A stretch of 64,000 nucleotides of DNA from Clostridium aestuarii. GTDB taxonomy: Bacteria > Bacillota > Clostridia > Clostridiales > Clostridiaceae. Below are positions 7,209-15,424 of the stretch, in pieces. The position numbers were made by a program, and so were the translations under genes. Each line of letters starts with the position of its first letter. Position 1 is the stretch's first letter. Where the stretch lies: the NCBI RefSeq assembly GCF_026735135.1, contig NZ_JAPQER010000005.1, positions 1 to 64,000 of the forward strand. Direction: 5' to 3'. The notes under the pieces are model-generated. The model saw nothing but the letters and a program-made list of their open reading frames with translations. It was not told the DNA's origin and ran no database searches.

Positions 7209-9567
7209 GGATATATTAGGGAAAAGAATTATATTTTTTGATGGAGCTATGGGAACAATGCTTCAGAAAAAAGGGCTTAGAGCAGGAGAAATTCCAGAAG
7301 TCTATAATATGATTCATCCAGAAATAATAACAGAGATTCATGAAGAATATATAGGTTCAGGAGCAAATGTTGTAACTACAAATACATTTGGAGCTAATGA
7401 GTTAAAACTTAAAGAAACTGGATATTCTGTTGAACAAGTTATAAATAATGCTGTGAAAATTGCAAAAAAAGCTAAAGGTGAAAAGTATGTAGCATTAGAT
7501 ATAGGACCTATAGGACAACTTATGGAGCCAATGGGTACGTTAACTTTTGAAAGAGCTTATGAAATATTTAAAAGACAGGTTAAGGCAGGTGCAGAAGCTG
7601 GATGTAATCTTATCTTAATAGAAACTATATCTGACATATATGAAGCAAAAGCAGCAGTACTTGCAGTAAAGGAAAACTGTGATTTGCCTGTATTTTGTAC
7701 GATGACTTTTGGAGAGGATGGAAGAACATTAACAGGTACAGATCCGCTTATTATGACTATGGTACTAGAAGGATTAGGAGTAGATGCTTTAGGTGTTAAC
7801 TGTTCTCTTGGACCTAAAGAAATGTTACCTACAGTAGAACATATACTAGAATATTCATCTATACCTGTTATGATACAGCCTAATGCTGGGCTTCCAAGAG
7901 TAGAAAATGGAAATACTGTTTATGATATAGAGCCTTCAGAATTTGCTTATTACATAAAAGTTTTAGCAGAAAAAGGAGCAGTTGTACTTGGCGGATGTTG
8001 TGGTACAACACCAGAGTTTATAAAAGAAGTTAAGAAAGAATTAAAGGGACTTGCGCCTAAAAAGGTAAAGTATAAGGGGATTACAGGAGCTTGTTCTTCA
8101 TCAAAAACTGTTATATTAGGTAATGGAGTAAAGGTTATAGGTGAGAGAATAAACCCAACAGGAAAGAAGAAGTTTAAAGAAGCTCTAAGAGAAAATAATA
8201 TAGATTATATATTAACAGAGGCTGTAAATCAAAAAGAAGCTGGAGCAGATATTTTAGATGTTAATGTAGGACTGCCCGAGATAGATGAGAAAAAAGTTAT
8301 GATAGAAACTGTTAAACAAATTCAATCAATTATTAATCTTCCGCTTCAAATAGATAGTACAAGTGGAGAAGTTATAGAAGCAGCGGTAAGAATTTATAAC
8401 GGAAAGCCTATTATAAATTCTATAAATGGTAAAGAACAGACTATGAATGAAATATTTCCAATAGTTAAAAAGTATGGAACTTGTGTTGTGGGACTTACTT
8501 TAGATGAGAAGGGTATTCCTGCTAAAGCAGAAGATAGAGTTAAAATAGCTGAAAGAATTATAAAAAAAGCTGAAAGCTATGGAATACCAAAGGAAAATAT
8601 ACTTATTGATTGCTTGGTTTTAACTGCCTCAGCTCAGCAAGAAGAGGTTATGGAAACAATAAAAGCTGTAAGAATGGTTAAAGAAAAATTTGGAGTTAAA
8701 ACACTTCTTGGAGTAAGCAATGTGTCTTTTGGACTTCCGCAGAGAGAAATTTTAAATAAGACATTTTTATCAATGGCACTAGCTCAAGGGCTTGATGCAC
8801 CAATATTAAATCCTATGGCAGAAGGAATAATGGATACAATATATGCTTTTAGAGTACTTTCTAATGTAGATAAAGATTCACAGGAATTTGTGAAAATATA
8901 CTCTAATGTTGAAGCGAAAAAGGAAGCTGTTAAAGTAAAAGCAGATAGAGATTTGAAGGAAATAGTAATAAATGGTATGAAGGATGAAGCAGCAATAAAG
9001 ACAAAGGAATATTTGAATACAATGAGCTCAATGAACGTTGTAAATGAATATTTAATTCCTGCTCTTGATATTGTGGGAGAAAAATATGAGAAAGGAGAAT
9101 TATTCCTTCCTCAGCTTATACAATCAGCAGAAACTGTAAAAAAAGCATTTAATGTTATAAAAGCAAAGATGACAAAAGAAGGTTCAAATAATATTTCAAA
9201 GGGCAAAATTATTTTAGCCACAGTAAAAGGAGATATACATGATATAGGGAAAAATATTGTTAAAATTCTTCTTGAAAATTATGGGTTTGAAGTTGTAGAC
9301 TTAGGTAAGGATGTTCCTATTGAAAATGTAGTAGAAACAGCAAAAGAGCAAAATATAAAACTTATAGGTCTTAGTGCGCTTATGACTACTACAGTAAAAA
9401 GTATGGAGGATACTATAAAAGCACTTAAAGATAACAATATAGATTGTATTACTTTTGTTGGTGGTGCTGTTTTAAATCAAGAATATGCAGATATGATAGG
9501 TGCAGACTATTATGCTAAGGATGCTAGAAAATCGGTAGAAATAGCAAGAAAAATTTTTAATGAATAG
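7198..9567 (+). CDS. metH: Cobalamin-dependent methionine synthase, lacking activation domain
   Basis: 789 residues. It transfers the methyl group of methyl-THF via cobalamin to homocysteine. Domain order: homocysteine-binding barrel (about 1-290, zinc ligands in GVNCS and GGCCGTT near 266), pterin-binding barrel (about 320-570, GERINPTGKK), cobalamin cap (about 580-665) and B12-binding domain (about 670-789, DIHDIGKN with the axial His near 681). The usual ~300-residue activation domain is absent and is supplied by the preceding gene. I chose GTG 7198 because AGAGGGGGAG lies seven bases upstream; the in-frame extension to 7102 lies inside the upstream gene. Confidence 0.96.
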   Translation: MLIKDILGKRIIFFDGAMGTMLQKKGLRAGEIPEVYNMIHPEIITEIHEEYIGSGANVVTTNTFGANELKLKETGYSVEQVINNAVKIAKKAKGEKYVALDIGPIGQLMEPMGTLTFERAYEIFKRQVKAGAEAGCNLILIETISDIYEAKAAVLAVKENCDLPVFCTMTFGEDGRTLTGTDPLIMTMVLEGLGVDALGVNCSLGPKEMLPTVEHILEYSSIPVMIQPNAGLPRVENGNTVYDIEPSEFAYYIKVLAEKGAVVLGGCCGTTPEFIKEVKKELKGLAPKKVKYKGITGACSSSKTVILGNGVKVIGERINPTGKKKFKEALRENNIDYILTEAVNQKEAGADILDVNVGLPEIDEKKVMIETVKQIQSIINLPLQIDSTSGEVIEAAVRIYNGKPIINSINGKEQTMNEIFPIVKKYGTCVVGLTLDEKGIPAKAEDRVKIAERIIKKAESYGIPKENILIDCLVLTASAQQEEVMETIKAVRMVKEKFGVKTLLGVSNVSFGLPQREILNKTFLSMALAQGLDAPILNPMAEGIMDTIYAFRVLSNVDKDSQEFVKIYSNVEAKKEAVKVKADRDLKEIVINGMKDEAAIKTKEYLNTMSSMNVVNEYLIPALDIVGEKYEKGELFLPQLIQSAETVKKAFNVIKAKMTKEGSNNISKGKIILATVKGDIHDIGKNIVKILLENYGFEVVDLGKDVPIENVVETAKEQNIKLIGLSALMTTTVKSMEDTIKALKDNNIDCITFVGGAVLNQEYADMIGADYYAKDARKSVEIARKIFNE

Positions 9568-9594
9568 CAAAAAATATTTAGTAATATTTTCTTA

Positions 9595-9623
9595 TTGACA
9601 ATAATAACTGATATTGATACAAT
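9595..9623 (+). promoter_or_regulatory. SigA promoter of the metY riboswitch
   Basis: TTGACA (9595-9600), a 17-base spacer and TACAAT (9618-9623). It is placed about 30 bases before the SAM-I aptamer and 28 bases after metH. Confidence 0.8.
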
Positions 9624-9649
9624 CGATAATAATAAAAAATAGTAATATG

Positions 9650-9810
9650 AATTTCTTATCACGAGAGACTGAGGGACTGGCCCTATGACGTCCAGCAACC
9701 TGAATAATTATTATTCAAGGTGCTAATTCCAGCAGGTAAATTACCTGAAAGATAAGATACTAGAAGAAATAAAGACTTCTTGTAGCTTGTCTACAAGAAG
9801 TCTTTTGTTT
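9650..9810 (+). promoter_or_regulatory. SAM-I (S-box) riboswitch upstream of metY
   Basis: The P1 strands CTTATC (9655) and GATAAG (9751) enclose the conserved GAGGGACTGGCCC, the pyrimidine-rich GTCCAGCAACC and a P3 hairpin. The terminator AAAGACTTCTTGTAG / CTACAAGAAGTCTTTT lies at 9771-9806, 28 bases before the metY start. It should shut off metY when SAM is abundant. Confidence 0.96.
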
Positions 9811-9834
9811 AATGATATAATAGGGGGCTAAAAA

Positions 9835-11112
9835 ATGGGGAAAAAATTACGTTTTGAAACAATTCAGTTACATGGAGGATATGAACCAGACTCAAGTACA
9901 AAATCAAGAGCGGTTCCTATTTATCAGACAACATCTTATGTATTTGATACACCAGAGGAAGCGGCAGATTTATTTGCACTAAAAAAATCTGGTAATATTT
10001 ATACACGTATTAACAATCCAACTGTAGATGTCTTTGAAAAAAGAATGGCATTGCTTGAAGGAGGAATAGGAGCTGTAGCAACATCTTCTGGTATGGCTGC
10101 TATAACTTATGCTATATTAAACATTACAAAATCGGGAGATGAGGTAGTTGCAGCATCTACCTTATACGGAGGAACATATACGCTGTTTTCAAGTACTTTA
10201 AAGGACTATGGAATTAAAGTTAATTTTGTAAATTCAGATGATCCTAAAAGTTTTGAAATTGCAATAAATGAAAAGACAAAAGCAGTTTATATAGAAACTA
10301 TTGGAAATCCAAGTATTAATATATGTGATATAGAAGAAGTAGCAAAAATAGCACATAAAAATAATATACCGCTAATAGTAGATAATACTTTTGCCACTCC
10401 ATATTTATGCAGACCTTTTGAGTTTGGGGCAGATATTGTTGTATATTCTGCTACAAAATATATAGGTGGTAATGGTACCGCAATTGGTGGAATAGTTATA
10501 GATTCAGGTAAATTCAACTGGAACAATGGTAAGTTTCCTCATCTTGTAGAACCAGATAAAAGCTATCATGGACTTTCTTATTATGATGCATTTAAGGATG
10601 CTGCGTATATTGCAAGACTAAGAGTTGTGCTTTTAAGAGACATAGGAGCATGCATTTCGCCTTTTAATGCATTTCTTATTTTAAGTGGAATTGAAACTTT
10701 ATCTCTTAGAATGGAAAAACATGTAGAAAATGCAAAGAAAATTGCTAAATATTTAAGTCAACATTCAAAGGTTGAATGGGTAAACTATCCTGGAATTGAA
10801 GATAATAAATATAATGTTTTATGCGAAAAATATTTACCTAAGGGAGCTAGTGCTGTATTTACTTTTGGAATAAAAGGTGGATATGAAAATGCCAAACAAT
10901 TTATAAAATCTTTACAGGTGTTTTCGCATTTAGCCAATATAGGAGATGTTAAGTCGCTTGTAATACATCCAGCATCTACAACACATCAGCAGCTTAGTAA
11001 AGAGGAGCAAAAACAAGCAGGAGTTACTTCAGAATTAATAAGAGTTTCAATAGGAATTGAAAATCCAGATGATTTAATCGATGATATTTCAAATGCATTA
11101 AATAAAATATAA
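9835..11112 (+). CDS. metY: O-acetylhomoserine sulfhydrylase (PLP Cys/Met family)
   Basis: 425 residues, typical of the long O-acetylhomoserine (thiol)-lyase group. It makes homocysteine from O-acetylhomoserine and sulfide in the cytoplasm. Family motifs are [15 protein letters not shown] (near 62-76), SSGMAAI (near 87) and the PLP lysine in [11 protein letters not shown] near residue 210. An insertion after the lysine ([10 protein letters not shown]) is typical of this branch rather than of cystathionine γ-synthase. The SAM-I riboswitch supports a role in methionine synthesis. Confidence 0.93.
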   Translation: MGKKLRFETIQLHGGYEPDSSTKSRAVPIYQTTSYVFDTPEEAADLFALKKSGNIYTRINNPTVDVFEKRMALLEGGIGAVATSSGMAAITYAILNITKSGDEVVAASTLYGGTYTLFSSTLKDYGIKVNFVNSDDPKSFEIAINEKTKAVYIETIGNPSINICDIEEVAKIAHKNNIPLIVDNTFATPYLCRPFEFGADIVVYSATKYIGGNGTAIGGIVIDSGKFNWNNGKFPHLVEPDKSYHGLSYYDAFKDAAYIARLRVVLLRDIGACISPFNAFLILSGIETLSLRMEKHVENAKKIAKYLSQHSKVEWVNYPGIEDNKYNVLCEKYLPKGASAVFTFGIKGGYENAKQFIKSLQVFSHLANIGDVKSLVIHPASTTHQQLSKEEQKQAGVTSELIRVSIGIENPDDLIDDISNALNKI

Positions 11113-11167
11113 AAGTAAGGTAAAAATTAATAAAAGAATATATGTTGAATTAGAAGAATAGTTTAAG

Positions 11168-11216
11168 ATTTCATTGTAAAGCTATTTAAATTAAGTATAT
11201 AGATTTACAATGAAAT
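11168..11216. terminator. Inverted repeat between convergent genes, probable terminator
   Basis: A perfect 13-bp inverted repeat (ATTTCATTGTAAA / TTTACAATGAAAT) around a 23-base AT-rich loop, between metY and the minus-strand MFS gene. There is no strong T-tract on either side, so the terminator role is uncertain. Confidence 0.45.
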
Positions 11217-11250
11217 GCTTTGCTAAAATTATAAATTTTATCCTAGTTTT

Positions 11251-12525
11251 TTATTTCAAGTTGGTACTTGTTTTAATTTTATTAATATGTTGGAGTGGTT
11301 TTTTATCATATTTTTCTAAAATGAACATAAAAAGTGTAAAAATTATCATAACAAGTCCTACTATTTTCCAGCCAAATGCAGTAGACGAACTTTTTAATAC
11401 AAAGCCCATAATTAATGGACCTATAGTATGTCCAAAGCCCATAATTAATGGAAGTATAGCGTTCATTCTTCCTCGGTGAGAGGCTGGTGTATTATTTATA
11501 ATAAAAGGGGTAGAACTTATTACTATTGTTATTTCACCAATAGTAAATATAAATACTGAACAGAAGAAGGCTAATTTCGTATTTGCAAAACCAAGCATCC
11601 CAAAACCTACTGCATAAAAAATACCACCATAAAATATCCTTCTTATGTTTTTTACCTTTGATAAAAATAGTGTAATGGCAGGTGTCATTGTAATTACTAT
11701 AATCCCATTAAAGCTTGCTAATTTACCATAAAGCTTTGCACCCTCATTTACAAAACTTTGTTCAACATACATTGGATACATAAAACTCCACTGAGAATAA
11801 ACAAAACTATATCCAAACATTATTAATGAAAACCAAATTAATATAGGTCTTGATAATAAAACTTTAAATATAGAGCCTTCCACTCTTTTTTCTAAATTTC
11901 TATCATCTCCAATATTTTCATGAGTTTTATGTAGTGTTTCTTTAATAAAAAGAAATATTAATATTGTTGCTATAAGAGCTGTAATAGCATCTCCTATAAA
12001 TAAAAGTTTCAAATGATTTTCAAACAATAATCCGCCTAATATAGGACCTATTGAAAATCCTAAGTTAAACCCCATATATGAAAGAGAATATGCTCCATCT
12101 CTATTTTTAGGAGTAGTTAAGTCGGCTATAATAGCTGAATGAGCAGGATCTGACATTCCCATAAAAATACTAGCAAGCATTATAAAAGGTATCATTTTTG
12201 TAGATGTTCCCACTAGCGCAGCAGTTATATAACTTAAAGCTGCTAATGTATCCAAAGTTACAATAACTTTTTTTCTTCCAAAAGTATCAGTTAATTTTCC
12301 ACCTATAATACTGCTTGGTAAAAATAAACTTCCGCATATTGTTACAAATATCCCTGCTTGAGCATTTGACATTCCAAGTTTTTTTGTGAAAATTAAAGTT
12401 AAAAGAGGAAAAATAAAGGCACCAGCAGCATTAATAATTCTTGCTATAAATAAAATATATATTTCCTTTGGTAATCCTTTATAGGGATTTAATAATTTTT
12501 CAATTTTTTCAATTAATTTCTTCAT
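11251..12525 (-). CDS. MFS transporter, probable drug efflux (DHA1-like)
   Basis: 424 residues with about 12 hydrophobic segments, a typical MFS length. The motif-A-like loop GGKLTDTFGRKKV is near residues 70-82 and motif C-like GFNLGFSIGPILGG near 150-163. The probable substrate is a drug or metabolite; the sequence does not say which. I chose ATG 12525 because AAAGGA lies nine bases upstream; ATG 12543 has only AGGA two bases before it. A small leader ORF and two terminators precede it on the same strand, suggesting induction by translation inhibitors. Confidence 0.85.
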   Translation of the reverse strand: MKKLIEKIEKLLNPYKGLPKEIYILFIARIINAAGAFIFPLLTLIFTKKLGMSNAQAGIFVTICGSLFLPSSIIGGKLTDTFGRKKVIVTLDTLAALSYITAALVGTSTKMIPFIMLASIFMGMSDPAHSAIIADLTTPKNRDGAYSLSYMGFNLGFSIGPILGGLLFENHLKLLFIGDAITALIATILIFLFIKETLHKTHENIGDDRNLEKRVEGSIFKVLLSRPILIWFSLIMFGYSFVYSQWSFMYPMYVEQSFVNEGAKLYGKLASFNGIIVITMTPAITLFLSKVKNIRRIFYGGIFYAVGFGMLGFANTKLAFFCSVFIFTIGEITIVISSTPFIINNTPASHRGRMNAILPLIMGFGHTIGPLIMGFVLKSSSTAFGWKIVGLVMIIFTLFMFILEKYDKKPLQHINKIKTSTNLK

Positions 12526-12582
12526 AAGTTTTTTTCCTTTCATGTTCCTGTGTGAAATTCAATATGGATATTTTTAATAAAT

Positions 12583-12636
12583 AAAAAAAGCCCCACTATA
12601 CCTTATATAAAAAATAAGTATAATTTGGCTTTTTGT
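12583..12636 (-). terminator. Second attenuator/terminator in the MFS leader
   Basis: On the minus strand AAAAGCC pairs with GGGCTTTT, enclosing an inner ATTATACTTAT / ATAAGGTATA stem, and a T-rich run follows. It lies about 60 bases before the MFS start and would end transcripts that pass the first terminator. Confidence 0.65.
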
Positions 12637-12732
12637 ATATAATCCTTATAAGCTTGAGAGTGAGAAATTACTTCTGATAAGCAAATCTCATCAAATCTCA
12701 AAAACTACTTAACATAGACATATAAGTTTAGT

Positions 12733-12765
12733 ATACTAAAAAGCCGCAGATAAACTACCTGCGGC
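12733..12765 (-). terminator. First attenuator/terminator in the MFS leader
   Basis: Minus-strand GCCGCAG / CTGCGGC perfect 7-bp stem followed by TTTTTAGT. It sits 29 bases after the leader-peptide stop. Flanking TAGACATAT and ATATGTCTA arms can form an outer stem around it. Confidence 0.8.
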
Positions 12766-12793
12766 ATAATATGTCTAATTATAGAAATATCCT

Positions 12794-12889
12794 TTAAAAA
12801 TTTTCACACAGGTCGTTTATACATAATTTTTTTTGATGGTATCGAGTATTTATTACCATGGTTAATGCTAGTTCTGTATTTGATATCAT
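12794..12889 (-). CDS. Candidate 31-residue leader peptide of the MFS attenuator
   Basis: ATG 12889 has a perfect AGGAGG eight bases upstream and opens a 31-codon reading frame (starts MISNTELAL, ends CINDLCENF). It is followed by two intrinsic terminators before the MFS gene. I infer that ribosome pausing on this peptide would change the leader fold and allow read-through, as known for several erm, ABC-F and efflux genes. The peptide has no hydrophobic or signal features. The frame, ribosome-binding site and terminators are seen; the mechanism is inferred. Confidence 0.65.
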   Translation of the reverse strand: MISNTELALTMVINTRYHQKKLCINDLCENF

Positions 12890-12922
12890 ATAAACAACCT
12901 CCTTTTTAAAATTTATTTTTTA

Positions 12923-12951
12923 ATATTAGCATTTTTAGAAATAGATGTCAA
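12923..12951 (-). promoter_or_regulatory. SigA promoter of the MFS leader transcript
   Basis: Minus-strand TTGACA (12946-12951) and TAATAT (12923-12928) with a 17-base spacer. It starts a leader of roughly 390 bases before the MFS gene. Confidence 0.75.
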
Positions 12952-12990
12952 GACTTTTAAAAATAATTTATATAGAAATTAGATATAATT

Positions 12991-13020
12991 AAGAGCAGCG
13001 TATATTATCGCTGCTCTTTT
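12991..13020. terminator. Terminator downstream of the 46-residue ORF
   Basis: Strong stem AAGAGCAGCG / CGCTGCTCTT around a ten-base loop. It follows the small minus-strand gene that ends at 13074. The plus-strand side has TTTT; the minus-strand U-tract is weak. Confidence 0.65.
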
Positions 13021-13073
13021 AATATTAATAATGATGAATTTTTACATTCTATTTATTTTAATTAGCTTGTTTT

Positions 13074-13214
13074 TTAGTGAACTGGATTGAAGTTTGGTTT
13101 TACATCATCTTTTACAGAAGTAGTTGTTTCTGTATTGTTATTAGCCAAACAAACTAATGCAATTCCTAATAGATTAGCTAATCCTATTATTAAAAATACC
13201 ATTTGATACATCAT
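13074..13214 (-). CDS. 46-residue single-pass membrane peptide, unknown function
   Basis: An unrecognised short gene. ATG 13214 has GGAGG seven bases upstream. Residues 5-24 form one hydrophobic helix (VFLIIGLANLLGIALVCLA) and the C-terminal half is polar, with a Thr/Lys/Asp-rich tail. It is bounded by its own downstream hairpin and lies between the MFS leader and the brnQ T-box, on the opposite strand from brnQ. The strong ribosome-binding site and sensible topology make it a likely real gene. Confidence 0.6.
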   Translation of the reverse strand: MMYQMVFLIIGLANLLGIALVCLANNNTETTTSVKDDVKPNFNPVH

Positions 13215-13482
13215 GTGAAATCCTCCATATATATATTTATCTATTTAATAATTTATTATTTTTGAGTGAGTATTTATTTTTACCGTAGACAATTATAATA
13301 CTAAAACATTAAACTAGTAAAAGTTCAAATTACATTAAAAATAGTAAAATAGCATTTATAATTAGTGAAAAATCGTTTACAGGTCACTGTCTTTTAGAAA
13401 AGCTATTTTTTATGTAACTAATTAATAAACTAACTTTTAAGTTAATATATTGGGATATTGTAAAAAAATATTAAAATAGGTA

Positions 13483-13511
13483 TTGACAGAGAATAAATAT
13501 GAGTATATCAT
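13483..13511 (+). promoter_or_regulatory. SigA promoter of the brnQ T-box
   Basis: TTGACA (13483-13488), a 17-base spacer and TATCAT (13506-13511), just upstream of the T-box stem I. Confidence 0.75.
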
Positions 13512-13517
13512 ATAAAC

Positions 13518-13815
13518 AACAATTAAAATAAATTCTATGAAGAGAAAAAGTAAGTAATATTTTGTTCTACAGAGAGTTGGTGTTTTGCTGTAAGCCAATG
13601 TTCAAAGTATGATTGAAAATCATCTCTGAGAAGCAAAGCTGAAGTTAATTTTAGTAAGCTTTGACGGAATCTTTCACCGTTAAAAGATAAGCGTATTGTT
13701 AGATATGTAACTAAGAGCTATAAAAGGTTTATTCGTTGTAAACTTGTTTTATAGAATTAGGGTGGTAACGCGGTTTATCCCGTCCCTTGTTTTTCAAGGG
13801 GCGGGTTTTTTATTT
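13518..13815 (+). promoter_or_regulatory. T-box riboswitch, isoleucine-specific (controls brnQ)
   Basis: Stem I contains CAGAGAG (13570-13576) paired with CTCTG (13624-13628). The specifier bulge AA-ATC-A places ATC (Ile) at 13619-13621. The T-box consensus AGGGTGGTAACGCGG is at 13759-13773. The terminator CCGTCCCTTG / CAAGGGGCGGG with six T follows at 13778-13812. This is the same specificity as the ilvA T-box, so isoleucine starvation would raise both synthesis and uptake. Confidence 0.94.
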
Positions 13816-13834
13816 ATGTAAAGGTGGCGATTAT

Positions 13835-13885
13835 ATGGACATTGAGGATGGTATTATTAATTATCAAAAAAGAGATTACGTTTAA
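13835..13885 (+). CDS. Candidate 16-codon upstream ORF before brnQ
   Basis: ATG 13835 has AAAGGTGGCGA upstream and runs 16 codons to TAA 13885 (MDIEDGIINYQKRDYV), ending 20 bases before the brnQ start. It lies after the T-box terminator, so it is translated only on read-through. Three of 16 residues are Ile. It could be a translational coupling or attenuation peptide, or chance. No database support was available. Confidence 0.35.
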   Translation: MDIEDGIINYQKRDYV

Positions 13886-13905
13886 ATATAAGGGGGACAT
13901 TCACA

Positions 13906-15252
13906 ATGAAAAATTTATCAAAAAAAGATTTATTACTTATAGGATTAATGCTTTTTTCATTATTCTTTGGAGCAGGAAATTTAATATTTCCTCCATTTTT
14001 AGGTCAAGCAGCAGGTTCACAAACTTGGGTAGCAATGGCATCGTTCTTTATAACAGCAGTTGGATTTCCAATTTTAGGAGTAGTTGCAGTTGCTAAATCT
14101 GGTGGATTAGCTAAGTTAGCAAAAAGGGTAAATCCAATATTTGCAGGGGTTTTCACGGTTTTAATATATTTATCAATAGGACCTTGTTTAGGTATTCCAA
14201 GAGCAGGAAGTTTACCTTTTGAAATGATGGTAGCACCATATTTGCCTGAAACTATATCAAAAACTTTAGCATTGCTAGGATTTACATTAGTATTTTTTAC
14301 GGTAGCTTATTGGCTTTCATTATCACCAACTAAGTTAGTAAACCGTATGGGTAAGGTATTGACACCTAGTTTGTTACTTTTAATTTTAGTTATGTTTGTT
14401 GGAGCTTTAGTTAAACCATTAGGGGGTTATGGTGCACCAACAGAAGCATATGTAACGTCTCCATTTGTTAAAGGATTTTTAGAAGGGTATCTAACAATGG
14501 ATACAATAGCAGCTTTAAATTTTGGAATAGTTATCGCATTAGCAATAAAATCTAAAGGGGTTAAGGATGAAAAAGTAGTAGTTTCAACAACAATAAAAGC
14601 TGGAATGATAGCGGGAGCTTTACTAGTACTTATATATTCAATACTTGCACATTTAGGAGCAACTAGTGGTGGAAGATTTGGTGGTACTCAAAATGGAGCG
14701 CAAACATTAACAAATGTTACAACTTATATATTTGGAAAGCCAGGTGCTGTATTACTAGCAGTTATATTCACTTTAGCTTGTTTAACAACTAGTGTTGGAC
14801 TTATAACTTCATGTAGTCAATATTTTTCAACATTAACTAATAAGATAGCATACAAAGGTTGGGTTAGAATATTAGCACTTTCTAGTATGACGCTTGCTAA
14901 TATGGGATTAACAAAAATCCTTGCAATATCAGTACCAGTATTAAATGCAATTTATCCAATAGCAATAATGCTTATAGTACTTGCAATGTTAGATAATCTG
15001 TTTAAACAAAGTTCCATGGTTTATGGATTAACAATACTGTTTACTGGAGTTGTAAGTATAGTTGATTCATTAGGTCAGGTGGGAATAAAGTTAGGATTTG
15101 TTACAAATTTATGTAGTGGATTACCTCTTTATGCAAAAGGTTTAGGTTGGGTAGTTCCAGCAATATTTGGAATGTTTTTAGGAGTGGTAGTTAAGCTTGT
15201 AAAGGAAAAATCAGAGCATAATAAAGCTTTTGAAAATGCTAATGTACAATAA
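13906..15252 (+). CDS. brnQ: Branched-chain amino acid permease (LIVCS family)
   Basis: 448 residues with about 12 transmembrane helices, matching BrnQ-type permeases, which import Ile, Leu and Val by ion symport. The N-terminal signature LFSLFFGAGNLIFPPFLG is near residues 16-33 and TSVGLITSCSQYF is near 300. GGGGGA lies six bases before ATG 13906. It is controlled by the isoleucine T-box upstream and followed by a strong terminator, hence monocistronic. Confidence 0.95.
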   Translation: MKNLSKKDLLLIGLMLFSLFFGAGNLIFPPFLGQAAGSQTWVAMASFFITAVGFPILGVVAVAKSGGLAKLAKRVNPIFAGVFTVLIYLSIGPCLGIPRAGSLPFEMMVAPYLPETISKTLALLGFTLVFFTVAYWLSLSPTKLVNRMGKVLTPSLLLLILVMFVGALVKPLGGYGAPTEAYVTSPFVKGFLEGYLTMDTIAALNFGIVIALAIKSKGVKDEKVVVSTTIKAGMIAGALLVLIYSILAHLGATSGGRFGGTQNGAQTLTNVTTYIFGKPGAVLLAVIFTLACLTTSVGLITSCSQYFSTLTNKIAYKGWVRILALSSMTLANMGLTKILAISVPVLNAIYPIAIMLIVLAMLDNLFKQSSMVYGLTILFTGVVSIVDSLGQVGIKLGFVTNLCSGLPLYAKGLGWVVPAIFGMFLGVVVKLVKEKSEHNKAFENANVQ

Positions 15253-15318
15253 AATTTAATTATATAAGGAATGATTGCTATTGGTAAAACTATAGCAAAT
15301 CTTGTATAATTTACATAT

Positions 15319-15366
15319 AAAAATCCACTGCAGATTATGTTGTATCTGCAGTGGATTTTTTATTTT
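15319..15366 (+). terminator. Terminator of brnQ
   Basis: A 16-bp stem (AAAATCCACTGCAGAT / ATCTGCAGTGGATTTT) with an eight-base loop, followed by a run of T. The AT-rich stem flanks also give it some function on the minus strand, where the acetamidase pseudogene ends 59 bases away. Confidence 0.9.
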
Positions 15367-15424
15367 ATCAATGATTTTTTAAATTCTAATTTGTTTTTAA
15401 TCCTGAGCCACGAATAGTTATCTT

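Noticed and set aside
9510..9698. A minus-strand frame across metH 3' end and the SAM-I region
   Set aside because: It overlaps the end of metH and the metY riboswitch; it has no ribosome-binding site.
13824..14096. A 90-codon frame overlapping the brnQ start
   Set aside because: It is in a different frame from brnQ, starts with ATA-rich text and overlaps its strong ribosome-binding site; brnQ codon use is clear.
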